From contig NZ_CP077095.1 of assembly GCF_014268885.2 (NCBI RefSeq), positions 1,431,501-1,495,500 on the forward strand: a DNA stretch of 64,000 bases, given 5' to 3'. Below are positions 27,181-35,464 of this stretch, in pieces. The DNA is from Pseudomonas xantholysinigenes. Its GTDB lineage: Bacteria > Pseudomonadota > Gammaproteobacteria > Pseudomonadales > Pseudomonadaceae. A model generated the notes under the pieces. That model was not told the origin of the DNA, ran no database searches, and saw nothing but the letters and a program-made list of their open reading frames with translations. Numbering within the stretch: the first letter of the stretch is position 1; every line of letters starts with the position of its first letter. The position numbers and the translations under genes are program-made.

Positions 27181-27996
27181 TTATTCAGCGATCTGCAACT
27201 TGCGCGCCTGGGTATACACGTAGCGCAGCTTCTCGTACTCGAACGGCGAGTTGGTCTGGCCGTAGTTGAAGTTGGTGGTGTAACGCTTGTCGATGGCCCG
27301 CAGCAGTGTGATCTCTGGATGATCCTTGGCGGTATCCGCCACATCGAGGAAGTTGACCGCCTGTTCGCCGGCGTAGTCCACCACCAGCCCGGTGGTGTCG
27401 CGCAGGTTCGACGGGCCGAGGATCGGCAGCATGATGTATGGCCCTTCCGGCACGCCGTAGAAGCCCAGGGTCTGGCCGAAGTCCTCGCTCTGGCGCGGCA
27501 GGCCCATGCTGGTCGCCGGGTCCCACAGGCCGCCCACGCCGATGAGGGTGTTGAACATCAGCCGCGCAGTGATCTCGGCCGAGCGCTTGCCCTTGAGTTG
27601 CAGCACGCTGTTGAACAGGTTGGGCACATCGCCAAGGTTGTTGAAAAAGTTGCTCACCCCGGTGCGCACGAAGCTGGGGGTGATGTAGCGGTAGCCGTCC
27701 ACCACCGGCAGGAACACCCACTGGTCGAAGCGGTAGTTGAAGTGATAGATGCGCCGGTTCATCGACTCCAGGGGGTCGTAGACATTCAGCGCGGCCAGGG
27801 TCGAGCGTTCGAACTCACGCTGGTCCAGGCCGGGGTTGAACTTGAGTTCGCGCAGTGGATCGACAAAGCCGTCGGGCTCCACGGTGAGCGTTTCGGCCTG
27901 GTCGGCCTCGATCACGCTGGCACGTGGCGCGACTTCGTCGGCCAGGGCCTGGCCGCTGGCGATCAGGGCGGTGACGAGCAGCAGTCTGTTAACCAC
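27181..27996 (-). CDS. MlaA/VacJ-like outer-membrane lipid transport protein without lipobox
   Basis: The GTG at 27996 is chosen because GGAG stands seven bases upstream and it gives a clean signal peptide (VNRLLLVTALIASGQALA). It overlaps the stop of the upstream hydrolase gene by eight bases. The 271-aa product matches MlaA: YDPLESMNRRIYHFNYRFD, VRTGVSNFFNNLGDVPNLFNSVLQ, INTLIGVGG-like FNTLIGVGGLWDPA and SNLRDTTGLVVDYAGE. MlaA extracts misplaced phospholipids from the outer leaflet of the outer membrane. Canonical MlaA is a lipoprotein; here the signal lacks a cysteine, so this is probably a soluble periplasmic paralogue. Confidence 0.85.
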   Translation of the reverse strand: MVNRLLLVTALIASGQALADEVAPRASVIEADQAETLTVEPDGFVDPLRELKFNPGLDQREFERSTLAALNVYDPLESMNRRIYHFNYRFDQWVFLPVVDGYRYITPSFVRTGVSNFFNNLGDVPNLFNSVLQLKGKRSAEITARLMFNTLIGVGGLWDPATSMGLPRQSEDFGQTLGFYGVPEGPYIMLPILGPSNLRDTTGLVVDYAGEQAVNFLDVADTAKDHPEITLLRAIDKRYTTNFNYGQTNSPFEYEKLRYVYTQARKLQIAE

Positions 27997-29287
27997 GGAA
28001 GAACTCCAGCATGGCGTCGCTGTTGACGCGGTAGTTGAGGTTGCCGCAATGGCCGCCATGGGGGTAGAGCGTGAGACGATCGCCGAACACCCGGCGCAGG
28101 AAGCCGATGTCGCCAGGGCCGAGGATCACGTCGTCGGCGTTGTGCATCACGGCGATCTTGGGGTTGTCGCGCAGGTAGTCTTCCAGGGCGTACAGGCTGA
28201 CCTGGTCGACCAGTTGCAGCAGGCTGTTGCCATCGGTGCGCGCCCGCCACATGGGGATCACCTGCTCGGTCAGGTAGCAGTCGAAGTCGCATTGCAGGGC
28301 ACGCTTGAAGAACGGCGTGAGGCTGCTGCCTTCGGTGATCGGGTATTTCGGCGGGATGATCAGGCCGCGGCGGTTGATCAGGTCGGAGGTGAAGGCGATG
28401 TCGGCCGCCGAAAAACGGAACGAGGTGCCGATGAGCATGGCCATCTGCTCGTTGGACAGGTGCTGGCGCGACTTCTGGAAGTCGTACAGCAACGCTTCGT
28501 TGAGGTCGATGTAGCCCTTGTCCTGGAAGTAACGGGTCAGCTTTTCCAGCATCAGTTCGTAGAACGTGGTGCTCTTGTCGATGCCCTTGACCCGGGTCTG
28601 CACCAGCTTGTCCAGGTTGGTGATCGAGGTGTACAGGTTGACCGGTGGGTTGAGCAGCAGCACACGCTTGAAGTTGAAGCTCTGGCGGGTTTCATCGAGC
28701 TTGCTGACGAAGGCCGCGTCCAGCGCCCCCAGGCTGTAGCCGGTGAGGTAGTACTCGCTGACCGGCAAGTGGGCCTGCTGGGCGCGGATCGCCTGCATGA
28801 CCAGGTACAGGTCCTTGGCGTCCTCGCTCGTCACCCCCGGGGTGGCGTAGCGCGAAGCGGCGCTCATGAAGTCCCAGCTGGTGGGCGAGGACAGCTGCAC
28901 CACATGGTAGCCGGCCTGGTAGAACAGCTTCTTCAGGTATTCGTTGATGCTGCTGGAGTAGGGCGCGCCGGTCCCGGCGATCAGGAAGATCAGTGGTGCT
29001 TCGTGATCCTGCCTGGCCAGGCGGTAGCGCAGCTTCTTCACCGACCAGAAATTGTCCGGCAGGGTGAACTCGCGCTCTGGGCGCAGGGTGAGGCTGTAGT
29101 CGGCCTGGTCGATGTCATCGTCGCTGGGCAGCGTCGGGCGCTGGTCCGGCGGGGTGGTGGCGATGGTCGCCTCGAACGGGTTTTTCAGCGGATAGCCGTA
29201 GCTCGCGGCGTCGATATCCCGCGCCGATGCGGCCGCAGCCAGGAGCAGGCCGCCGAGCAGGGCGGCGAGGCGCAAAGATCGAAGCAT
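27989..29287 (-). CDS. Exported alpha/beta-hydrolase coupled to the MlaA-like protein
   Basis: The start at 29287 (MLRSLRLAALLGGLLLAAAASA) gives a Sec signal peptide. The 432-aa product has an alpha/beta-hydrolase layout: IFLIAGTGAP (oxyanion strand-turn), the nucleophile elbow GYSLGA, an acid region MHNADDVILGPGD, and a final His in HGGHCGNL. Homologues have carried a misleading serine/threonine kinase label in some Pseudomonas annotations; no kinase motif is present. Its stop overlaps the GTG start of the MlaA-like gene, so the two are translationally coupled. A periplasmic lipase/esterase acting with phospholipid transport is a reasonable inference, not shown. Confidence 0.8.
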   Translation of the reverse strand: MLRSLRLAALLGGLLLAAAASARDIDAASYGYPLKNPFEATIATTPPDQRPTLPSDDDIDQADYSLTLRPEREFTLPDNFWSVKKLRYRLARQDHEAPLIFLIAGTGAPYSSSINEYLKKLFYQAGYHVVQLSSPTSWDFMSAASRYATPGVTSEDAKDLYLVMQAIRAQQAHLPVSEYYLTGYSLGALDAAFVSKLDETRQSFNFKRVLLLNPPVNLYTSITNLDKLVQTRVKGIDKSTTFYELMLEKLTRYFQDKGYIDLNEALLYDFQKSRQHLSNEQMAMLIGTSFRFSAADIAFTSDLINRRGLIIPPKYPITEGSSLTPFFKRALQCDFDCYLTEQVIPMWRARTDGNSLLQLVDQVSLYALEDYLRDNPKIAVMHNADDVILGPGDIGFLRRVFGDRLTLYPHGGHCGNLNYRVNSDAMLEFFRG

Positions 29288-29504
29288 GTAGTCCCCCAAG
29301 GAAAACGCAAGGTGGTGCGGTACGCAGGCTAGGACCACGGCAGGTCGGGCAAAGTTGCCCGTCACCCTGGCGTTTGTCGCAACAGATGTTGCCGCGCCGG
29401 GCAACATTTGTCTTGTGCAACATAGCTGCAGGGCCATGATTTTGCCTTACTGCGGCCCTTGGGCGATCATGCGGCGTTTCGATTACCGCTTTATGGAGTG
29501 CCGG

Positions 29505-29879
29505 ATGTCTCGTTGCTGGCCGGTCTATGCCTTGTTGCTGGGGGTGGCGCTGTGGCTGGCTGCCAGCTACGGCGTGCGTTACGGGTTGATGGAGGATGCT
29601 CGCTGGGTGGGGCTGTGCGCGGTGCCGGGGGACGTCTGGCAGTGCCAGGTGCGATCGTTGCTGGGGTTGGCGATTCATTTCCAGGTGATTGCCTGGGCTG
29701 GATTGGGGCTGGCGTTGATCGCCCAGCTGACTCCGGCAAGGCTGGGGTGGTGGCTGGCGGTGCTGGCCTTGGTATTCGGGGTTCCGGCGTTGGTGCTCTA
29801 TACCGCAAGCATCGCGGTGTTCACGGTGGTGCTGGCGGGGTTGCGCTTGGTTCGGCGTGTTTTGCCGGATCGACCCTAG
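29505..29879 (+). CDS. Small inner-membrane protein (124 aa), unknown
   Basis: The ATG at 29505 (MSRCWPVYAL) has GGAG six bases upstream; ATGs at 29469 and 29493 lie in frame but have poorer sites. Four hydrophobic stretches are visible: YALLLGVALWLAASYGV, LLGLAIHFQVIAWAGLGLAL, WWLAVLALVFGVPALVLYTA and VFTVVLAGLRLV. Conserved-looking Cys residues sit in LCAVPGDVWQCQ between helices one and two. It is divergent from the hydrolase gene. No family was recognised. Confidence 0.65.
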   Translation: MSRCWPVYALLLGVALWLAASYGVRYGLMEDARWVGLCAVPGDVWQCQVRSLLGLAIHFQVIAWAGLGLALIAQLTPARLGWWLAVLALVFGVPALVLYTASIAVFTVVLAGLRLVRRVLPDRP

Positions 29880-29900
29880 GCCTGCACATTACGCAGCACC

Positions 29901-30013
29901 TGTAGGAGCGGCCTTGTGTCGCGAAATGGCCGCAAAACGGCCCCGCGATTACGGTGGTGCCGCAGTGGTTGTCGGGGCTGCTGTGCAGCCCTTTCGCGAC
30001 ACAAGGCCGCTCC
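29901..30013. repeat. REP-type pair, GACACAAGGCC variety
   Basis: TGTAGGAGCGGCCTTGTGTC at 29901 is complementary to the element ending at 30013, with a 60-base centre. It belongs to the 319-base gap 29880-30198, which contains only repeats. Confidence 0.8.
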
Positions 30014-30048
30014 AGTGATCGCGCCGACCTCAAGCCATGCGCTACGCC

Positions 30049-30181
30049 TGTGGGAGCGGGTTTATCGGGGCACTGCACCGCCGCGAAGCAAGCGACGCGG
30101 TGCCTGGCACCGGCTGTGCCGGTGTTCGCGGCTGAAGCCGCTCCCACAGCGACCGCGCTAGCTTTAGCAGTTGAGCAAGAC
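30049..30181. repeat. Composite repeat, includes 100-bp block shared with 56389-56488
   Basis: A REP half (TGTGGGAGCGGG) leads into a block, 30082-30181. Its reverse complement matches 56389-56488 over 100 bases with five differences. The block contains the hairpins TTCGCGGCTGAAGCCGC and CACCGGC...GCCGGTG. Confidence 0.85.
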
Positions 30182-30198
30182 CGGGATTGCTATCGACG

Positions 30199-31746
30199 TC
30201 ATACCTTGCGCAAGCGCAGGCTGCGCCACAATGCCCCGGTCATCAACACGCTGACCACTGCCCACCCCCAGGCCTGCTGATTGCTCAACCCCTCATGGTA
30301 CAGCTGCGGCGCAATGCCCACGCCGATGATGAACGCCAGCAGCGCGACTTCCGCCCGCCGCGCAGCCAACGGCCGCAGCAGGTACACCGCTGCCGGCAGC
30401 AGCAGCGCCGCGCTGGGGAAGCTGCGATAGCGCGGGTCGAACACCATCGCCAGCATGCTCACTGCCGCGGCGAATCCTGCGGCCAGCAACCACGTGCCGC
30501 CATGGCGCTCGAGCCAGGTGAACAAGCGCTGGCGCCAGCCCTCGCGACGGGCCAGGGCCAGCGCGCCCTGGGCCAGCACCAGCAGGTTAAGCCCTGCCAG
30601 GGCCACGGCCCACAACCATTCCCCGGCAAAGCGGGCATTGGTGCGCATCAGTTCCCCCCACAACCCCAGGCTGCCGGCACCCAGGGCCGCCAGCAACGGC
30701 AGCAGCAGGGCGGCGCGGCGGCTTGCCGGGCGCCCGGCAAGTGCCAGGGTCGCCAGCATCAGCAGCACGCTGGCCAGCAACCACTGCGGCCACAGCGCCA
30801 GGTTGCTCACCGGCCCTTCGAGCACACCTTTGTCCTGGCGGTCGGCATCGTACAGCCCCCAGTAGCCACCCACCGCACCCTCGCTGGCGCGCTTCCATGG
30901 TTGGTCGAAGGCCTCGATCAGGTTGTAGCGCCAGCCATTGGCCTCGGCCAGGGCAACGAAGCCACGGATGAAGCGTGCCTCGTTGACCCGGCTCGGCACC
31001 GCGGTCTCGCGCTGGCGGCCTTCGCTGGGCCAGCCGGTTTCGCCGATCAGCACGTCCTTGGGCGCGAAGCGCTGGCCGAATACCTGGCGCACCTCGGCCA
31101 CATGGGCCAGCGCGGCATCGATGCCACGCGGGTCGTCTTCCCAATACGGCAACAGGTGCAGGGTGATGAAATCCACCGCCGGTGCGATCTGCGGATGTTG
31201 CAGCCAGAACTCCCAGACATCGGCATAGGTCACCGGCACTTTCACCTGGCTTTTCACCCGGGCGATCAGCCCGGCCAGGCGTTCGCCGGTTACTTCCTTG
31301 CGCAGCAGTGCCTCGTTGCCGACGATCACCGCGCTGACCACGTCTGGGTTGGCATTGGCGGCGGCGATCAGCAGGTCGATCTCCTTGTCGGTGTCCACGG
31401 GGTTGGCATTGACCCAGGCGCCGAGCATCACCTTCAGGCCATGCTTGCGGGCCAGCGCCGGAATCGCCTCGAGGCCGGTCTGCGAGTAGGTGCGGATGCA
31501 CTGGAAGCGTTCGGCGAGCAGGGCCAGGTCGGCATCCATGCGCGCCGGGCGCAGCCGGAAGGGCTGGTCGAACGGCGACTGGTCCTTGTCGAACGGGGTG
31601 TAGGAGGCGCATTGCAACTTGTGCATCGGGCTGGCGGCATCGGGCAGCCGTACCGGCTTGCCCAGGCCGTACCAGAGGGCGCCCAGGCCGAGGAAAGCGA
31701 GCAGGCAGGCGAGCAGGTAGGGGGTGCGGAACATCGGGTGGTCCAT
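30199..31746 (-). CDS. Membrane-bound glycoside hydrolase family 17-type glucan enzyme
   Basis: The start MDHPMFRTPY at 31746 is used; an ATG at 31734 is possible, and ribosome sites are weak. The 515-aa protein has an N-terminal membrane helix and a periplasmic TIM-barrel domain (~30-300). The GH17 acid/base Glu is in IVGNEALLRKE and the nucleophile Glu in VLIGETGWPSEGRQ. About eight hydrophobic helices follow from ~310 to the end. GH17 domains in Pseudomonas (for example within NdvB) cleave or transfer beta-1,3-glucan. A role in cyclic or branched periplasmic glucan remodelling is plausible. It is divergent from the betaine-binding-protein gene. Confidence 0.85.
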   Translation of the reverse strand: MDHPMFRTPYLLACLLAFLGLGALWYGLGKPVRLPDAASPMHKLQCASYTPFDKDQSPFDQPFRLRPARMDADLALLAERFQCIRTYSQTGLEAIPALARKHGLKVMLGAWVNANPVDTDKEIDLLIAAANANPDVVSAVIVGNEALLRKEVTGERLAGLIARVKSQVKVPVTYADVWEFWLQHPQIAPAVDFITLHLLPYWEDDPRGIDAALAHVAEVRQVFGQRFAPKDVLIGETGWPSEGRQRETAVPSRVNEARFIRGFVALAEANGWRYNLIEAFDQPWKRASEGAVGGYWGLYDADRQDKGVLEGPVSNLALWPQWLLASVLLMLATLALAGRPASRRAALLLPLLAALGAGSLGLWGELMRTNARFAGEWLWAVALAGLNLLVLAQGALALARREGWRQRLFTWLERHGGTWLLAAGFAAAVSMLAMVFDPRYRSFPSAALLLPAAVYLLRPLAARRAEVALLAFIIGVGIAPQLYHEGLSNQQAWGWAVVSVLMTGALWRSLRLRKV

Positions 31747-31968
31747 CGTCGAATTCGCAGGCGGGGCTGCACGGCAGCGCCAAGGGCCTGTGATAGTAGC
31801 CCGGCGCCAAGCCTTTGGCATGCAAGGATCGCGCAGAGCCATGGCGAGCGATGGCGTTAATGGCACAGTGCTGTCGCTGATCGTTCGCTGGAGGTCGCTG
31901 ACAGAGCAGGTCGCCTGCGGGGGCAGGTCGATGATGCAGTCTCCAAGACCTGACGAGGGGAAGCCTTG

Positions 31969-32829
31969 ATGACGACTATTACAAGAATGCGACGTTTCCT
32001 GGGCGTGGGCACGGCGCTGGTATTGGCCATGAGCACCGCGCAGGCAATGGCCAAGGAAGTCAGCATCGGTTATGTGGATGGTTGGTCCGACAGCGTGGCG
32101 ACCACCAACGTGGCCGCTGAAGTGATCAGGCAGAAACTCGGCTATGACGTGAAGCTGCAGGCCGTGGCCACCGGCATCATGTGGCAGGGCGTGGCCACCG
32201 GCAAGCTGGACGCCATGCTTTCGGCCTGGCTGCCGGTGACCCACGGTGAATACTGGGCCAAGAACAAGGACAACGTGGTCGACTACGGCCCCAACTTCAA
32301 GGACGCCAAGATCGGCCTGATCGTCCCCGAGTACGTCAAGGCCAACAGCATCGAGGACCTCAAGACCGACCAGAGCTTCAAGCAGAAGATCGTCGGCATC
32401 GACGCCGGCTCCGGGGTCATGCTCAAGACCGAGCAAGCGATCAAGGACTACGACCTGACCGGCTACAAGCTCACCGCCAGTTCCGGCGCGGCGATGACCG
32501 CCGAACTGGGGCGTTCCTACGCCAAGCAGCAGTCCATCGCGGTGACCGGCTGGGTGCCGCACTGGATGTTCGCCAAGTGGAAGCTGAAGTTCCTCGAGGA
32601 CCCCAAGGGCGTGTATGGCGCGGCCGAGACGGTCAACAGCATCGGCAGCAAGGAGCTGGCGAGCAAGGCGCCGGAAGTGGCCGAGTTCCTGAAGAAGTTC
32701 CAGTGGCAGTCCAAGGACGAGATCGGCGAGGTGATGCTGGCGATCCAGGAAGGCGCCAAGCCTGATGCGGCGGCCAAGGACTGGGTGGCCAAGCATCCGG
32801 AGCGGGTCAAGGAGTGGACCGGCAAGTAA
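31969..32829 (+). CDS. Glycine betaine/quaternary-ammonium binding protein (ProX/OpuAC type)
   Basis: GAGG precedes the ATG at 31969. The 286-aa protein has a Sec signal (residues ~1-27, ending AMA-KEV) and the OpuAC fold. Aromatic residues typical of the ligand cage are seen in YVDGWSDS, IMWQGVATG, SAWLPVTHGEYW and VTGWVPHWMF. It should bind a quaternary amine such as betaine, carnitine or choline in the periplasm. No permease or ATPase gene is adjacent, so it is an orphan binding protein that must share a transporter encoded elsewhere; such orphans are known in Pseudomonas. A strong hairpin follows. Confidence 0.88.
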   Translation: MTTITRMRRFLGVGTALVLAMSTAQAMAKEVSIGYVDGWSDSVATTNVAAEVIRQKLGYDVKLQAVATGIMWQGVATGKLDAMLSAWLPVTHGEYWAKNKDNVVDYGPNFKDAKIGLIVPEYVKANSIEDLKTDQSFKQKIVGIDAGSGVMLKTEQAIKDYDLTGYKLTASSGAAMTAELGRSYAKQQSIAVTGWVPHWMFAKWKLKFLEDPKGVYGAAETVNSIGSKELASKAPEVAEFLKKFQWQSKDEIGEVMLAIQEGAKPDAAAKDWVAKHPERVKEWTGK

Positions 32830-32856
32830 CCTCGTCATAGAGGCCAATGCGACCAT

Positions 32857-32937
32857 TTCGCGGGTAAACCCGCTCCCACAGGGTCACCACAAATTTGAGC
32901 ATTGTGGTGACCCTGTGGGAGCGGGTTTACCCGCGAA
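32857..32937. repeat. REP hairpin with perfect 36-bp stem
   Basis: The arm starting TTCGCGGGTAAACCCGCTCC pairs without mismatch over 36 bases, with a 9-base loop (ATTTGAGCA). The stem extends beyond the REP cores into unique DNA, suggesting copying of one arm from the other. It follows the betaine-binding gene. Confidence 0.9.
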
Positions 32938-32988
32938 TGGATGCACACCGGCCTCTGGTTGTTACCAAATCTGTAAAACACCGTTGCA

Positions 32989-33010
32989 TCTAAGACTAAG
33001 GTCGTCTGGT
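32989..33010. promoter_or_regulatory. Candidate regulator site upstream of yjcH-actP
   Basis: AGAC (32993-32996) and GTCT (33004-33007) flank TAAGGTC, with an inner GAC-TAAG-GTC symmetry, about 70 bases before yjcH. Acetate uptake genes in Pseudomonas are activated by the CrbS/R (MxtR/ErdR) system. Assigning this site to CrbR is inference. Confidence 0.3.
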
Positions 33011-33076
33011 TGGCGTCCAGCGGCAGCATAAAGTGGAGTCGGGTTCTCCCTAATCTGTGCTGCTAGGACAAAAACA

Positions 33077-33388
33077 ATGAACGACAGCATTTACCTCTCG
33101 ATACAGAACAGCCCGCGCTTCAAGGAGCTGGTCACCAAGCGCGAGCGCTTCGCCTGGATTCTCTCGGCGATCATGCTCGGCCTGTACTGCGCCTTCATCC
33201 TCCTCATCGCCTATGGCCCGCAGGTCCTGGGCGCCAAGCTCAGCCCCGACTCGTCGATCACCTGGGGCATTCCCCTGGGCGTCGGCCTGATCGTCTCGGC
33301 ATTCGTGCTCACGGCCATCTACGTACGCCGTGCCAATGGCGAGTTCGATGAGCTGAACAAGGCCATTCTCGAGGAGGCCAAGCAATGA
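33077..33388 (+). CDS. yjcH: DUF485 membrane protein YjcH, acetate permease partner
   Basis: A 103-aa protein with two membrane helices ([23 protein letters not shown] and [22 protein letters not shown]) and the DUF485 start pattern [14 protein letters not shown]. Its stop overlaps the actP start in an ATGA junction, so they are translationally coupled. It is always found with ActP; its direct role is not established. The upstream gap holds a REP and a symmetric candidate regulator site. Confidence 0.92.
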   Translation: MNDSIYLSIQNSPRFKELVTKRERFAWILSAIMLGLYCAFILLIAYGPQVLGAKLSPDSSITWGIPLGVGLIVSAFVLTAIYVRRANGEFDELNKAILEEAKQ

Positions 33389-35049
33389 TCCGTCACGCCA
33401 AAGCCCTGGCCGTCCTGGCCTGCGGCGCTTTCGCACCCGCCGTGTGGGCCGCCGATGCCCTGACCGGCGAGGTGCACAAGCAGCCGCTGAACGTTTCGGC
33501 GATCGCCATGTTCGTGGCCTTCGTCGCTTTCACCCTGGGGATTACCTACTGGGCCTCCAAACGCAACAAGTCGGCGGCCGACTACTACGCCGCCGGCGGC
33601 AAGATCACCGGCTTCCAGAACGGCCTGGCGATTGCCGGCGACTACATGTCGGCGGCCTCGTTCCTGGGGATTTCCGCGCTGGTGTTCACCTCCGGCTACG
33701 ACGGCCTGATCTACTCCATCGGCTTCCTGGTCGGCTGGCCGATCATCCTGTTCCTGATTGCCGAGCGCCTGCGCAACCTGGGCAAGTACACCTTTGCCGA
33801 CGTTGCCTCGTACCGCCTCGGGCAAAAAGAAATCCGCACCCTGTCGGCCTCCGGCTCGCTGGTGGTGGTGGCCTTCTACCTGATCGCGCAGATGGTCGGC
33901 GCCGGCAAGCTGATCCAGCTGCTGTTCGGCCTCGACTACCATGTTGCGGTGATCCTGGTCGGCATCCTGATGTGCCTGTACGTGCTGTTCGGCGGCATGC
34001 TCGCCACCACCTGGGTGCAGATCATCAAGGCGGTGCTGCTGCTGTCCGGTGCCAGCTTCATGGCGCTGATGGTAATGAAGCACGTCGGCTTCGACTTCAA
34101 CACCCTGTTCTCCGAGGCGATCAAAGTGCACGCCAAGGGCGAGGCGATCATGAGCCCGGGCGGCCTGGTCAAGGATCCGATCTCGGCGTTCTCGCTGGGC
34201 CTGGCGCTGATGTTCGGCACCGCCGGCCTGCCGCACATCCTGATGCGCTTCTTCACCGTCAGCGACGCCAAGGAAGCCCGCAAGTCGGTGCTCTACGCCA
34301 CCGGTTTCATCGGCTACTTCTACATCCTGACTTTCATCATCGGCTTTGGCGCGATCCTGCTGGTCAGCACCAACCCTGACTTCAAGGACGCCGCCGGCGC
34401 GCTGATTGGCGGCAACAACATGGCTGCGGTGCACCTGGCCGATGCCGTGGGTGGCAGCGTGTTCCTCGGCTTCATCTCGGCGGTGGCCTTCGCCACCATC
34501 CTGGCGGTGGTCGCCGGCCTGACCCTGGCTGGTGCCTCGGCGGTGTCCCACGACCTGTACGCCAGCGTCTGGCGCAAAGGCAAGGCCAATGACAAGGACG
34601 AGATCCGCGTGTCGAAGATCACCACCGTCGCCCTGGGCGTGCTGGCGATTGGCCTGGGTATTCTGTTCGAGAACCAGAACATCGCCTTCATGGTCGGCCT
34701 GGCGTTCTCCATCGCCGCCAGCTGCAACTTCCCGGTGCTGCTGCTCTCGATGTACTGGAAGAAACTGACTACCCGCGGCGCCATGATCGGCGGCTGGCTG
34801 GGCCTGGTCAGCGCGGTCGGCCTGATGGTCCTCGGCCCGACCATCTGGGTGCAGATCCTCGGCCACGAGAAAGCCATCTACCCGTACGAGTATCCGGCGC
34901 TGTTCTCGATGATCATCGCCTTCGTCGGCATCTGGTTCTTCTCGGTCACCGACAAGTCCAAGGCCGCCGCAGACGAACGCGCGCTGTTCTTCCCGCAGTT
35001 CGTCCGTTCGCAGACTGGCCTGGGGGCCAGTGGCGCCGTGTCGCACTGA
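33385..35049 (+). CDS. actP: Cation/acetate symporter ActP
   Basis: A 554-aa sodium:solute symporter. GAGGAGG precedes the ATG. A signal-like first segment ([15 protein letters not shown]) is followed by about 13 membrane helices. Family motifs include [31 protein letters not shown] and [29 protein letters not shown] stretches (each seen in pieces), plus [19 protein letters not shown]. It takes up acetate and related short acids in the inner membrane. It forms an operon with yjcH. A strong rho-independent terminator follows 20 bases after the stop. Confidence 0.95.
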   Translation: MIRHAKALAVLACGAFAPAVWAADALTGEVHKQPLNVSAIAMFVAFVAFTLGITYWASKRNKSAADYYAAGGKITGFQNGLAIAGDYMSAASFLGISALVFTSGYDGLIYSIGFLVGWPIILFLIAERLRNLGKYTFADVASYRLGQKEIRTLSASGSLVVVAFYLIAQMVGAGKLIQLLFGLDYHVAVILVGILMCLYVLFGGMLATTWVQIIKAVLLLSGASFMALMVMKHVGFDFNTLFSEAIKVHAKGEAIMSPGGLVKDPISAFSLGLALMFGTAGLPHILMRFFTVSDAKEARKSVLYATGFIGYFYILTFIIGFGAILLVSTNPDFKDAAGALIGGNNMAAVHLADAVGGSVFLGFISAVAFATILAVVAGLTLAGASAVSHDLYASVWRKGKANDKDEIRVSKITTVALGVLAIGLGILFENQNIAFMVGLAFSIAASCNFPVLLLSMYWKKLTTRGAMIGGWLGLVSAVGLMVLGPTIWVQILGHEKAIYPYEYPALFSMIIAFVGIWFFSVTDKSKAAADERALFFPQFVRSQTGLGASGAVSH

Positions 35050-35068
35050 GTCATTGAGCTGCACGCGC

Positions 35069-35102
35069 AACGCCCCGGCCTTGGCCGGGGCGTTGTCGTT
35101 TC
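35069..35102 (+). terminator. Rho-independent terminator of yjcH-actP
   Basis: AACGCCCCGGCC, a TT loop and GGCCGGGGCGTT form a perfect 12-bp stem, followed by a short T-rich tail (GTCGTTTC). It may also serve the convergent DUF3309 gene. Confidence 0.9.
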
Positions 35103-35108
35103 AGGGCG

Positions 35109-35261
35109 TCATATATGCCCCAGCAACACCAGGACCAGCAGGATCACCAGCACCACGCCGACGATACCGGACGGGCCGTAGCCCCAGGCGCGGGAGTGGG
35201 GGAAGACCGGTAAGCCACCGATCAGCAGCAGGATCAGGATGATGATGAGGATCGTGGTCAT
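35109..35261 (-). CDS. DUF3309-type tiny membrane protein (50 aa)
   Basis: Reading the minus strand from the ATG at 35261 gives a 50-residue protein. It starts MTTILIIILILLLIGGLPVF, continues PHSRAWGYGPSG and ends in a second leucine/valine-rich helix and LLGHI. This two-helix layout with the central SR-x-WGYGPSG motif matches DUF3309, common in proteobacteria and often stress-associated. AAGGA stands about ten bases upstream. The role is unknown. It is convergent with actP across the terminator. Confidence 0.85.
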   Translation of the reverse strand: MTTILIIILILLLIGGLPVFPHSRAWGYGPSGIVGVVLVILLVLVLLGHI

Positions 35262-35464
35262 GGCGGAGTCCTTGCGTGAGGAAAGGGCTGGGGCGCGTGA
35301 TGCCGGCGCTTACAGATACCGACCCATGCCGTCGGGCAAAGATTCAATCCGTTGACGGCGTCTGCACGCTGGATACCGCCTTATTCAGCACCCTGATGCC
35401 GCACCGCCGCCAGGCCCGTTGTGGCTAGACTCCAGGCCACTCCCACTGCTCAAGGCGCTTGACC

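Noticed and set aside
27989..29287. Serine/threonine protein kinase
   Set aside because: No kinase motifs are present; the GYSLGA elbow and C-terminal His indicate an alpha/beta hydrolase.
30187..31860. Plus-strand reading frame of 557 codons
   Set aside because: Antisense to the GH17 gene; low-complexity His/Gln/Gly composition and no recognisable domain.
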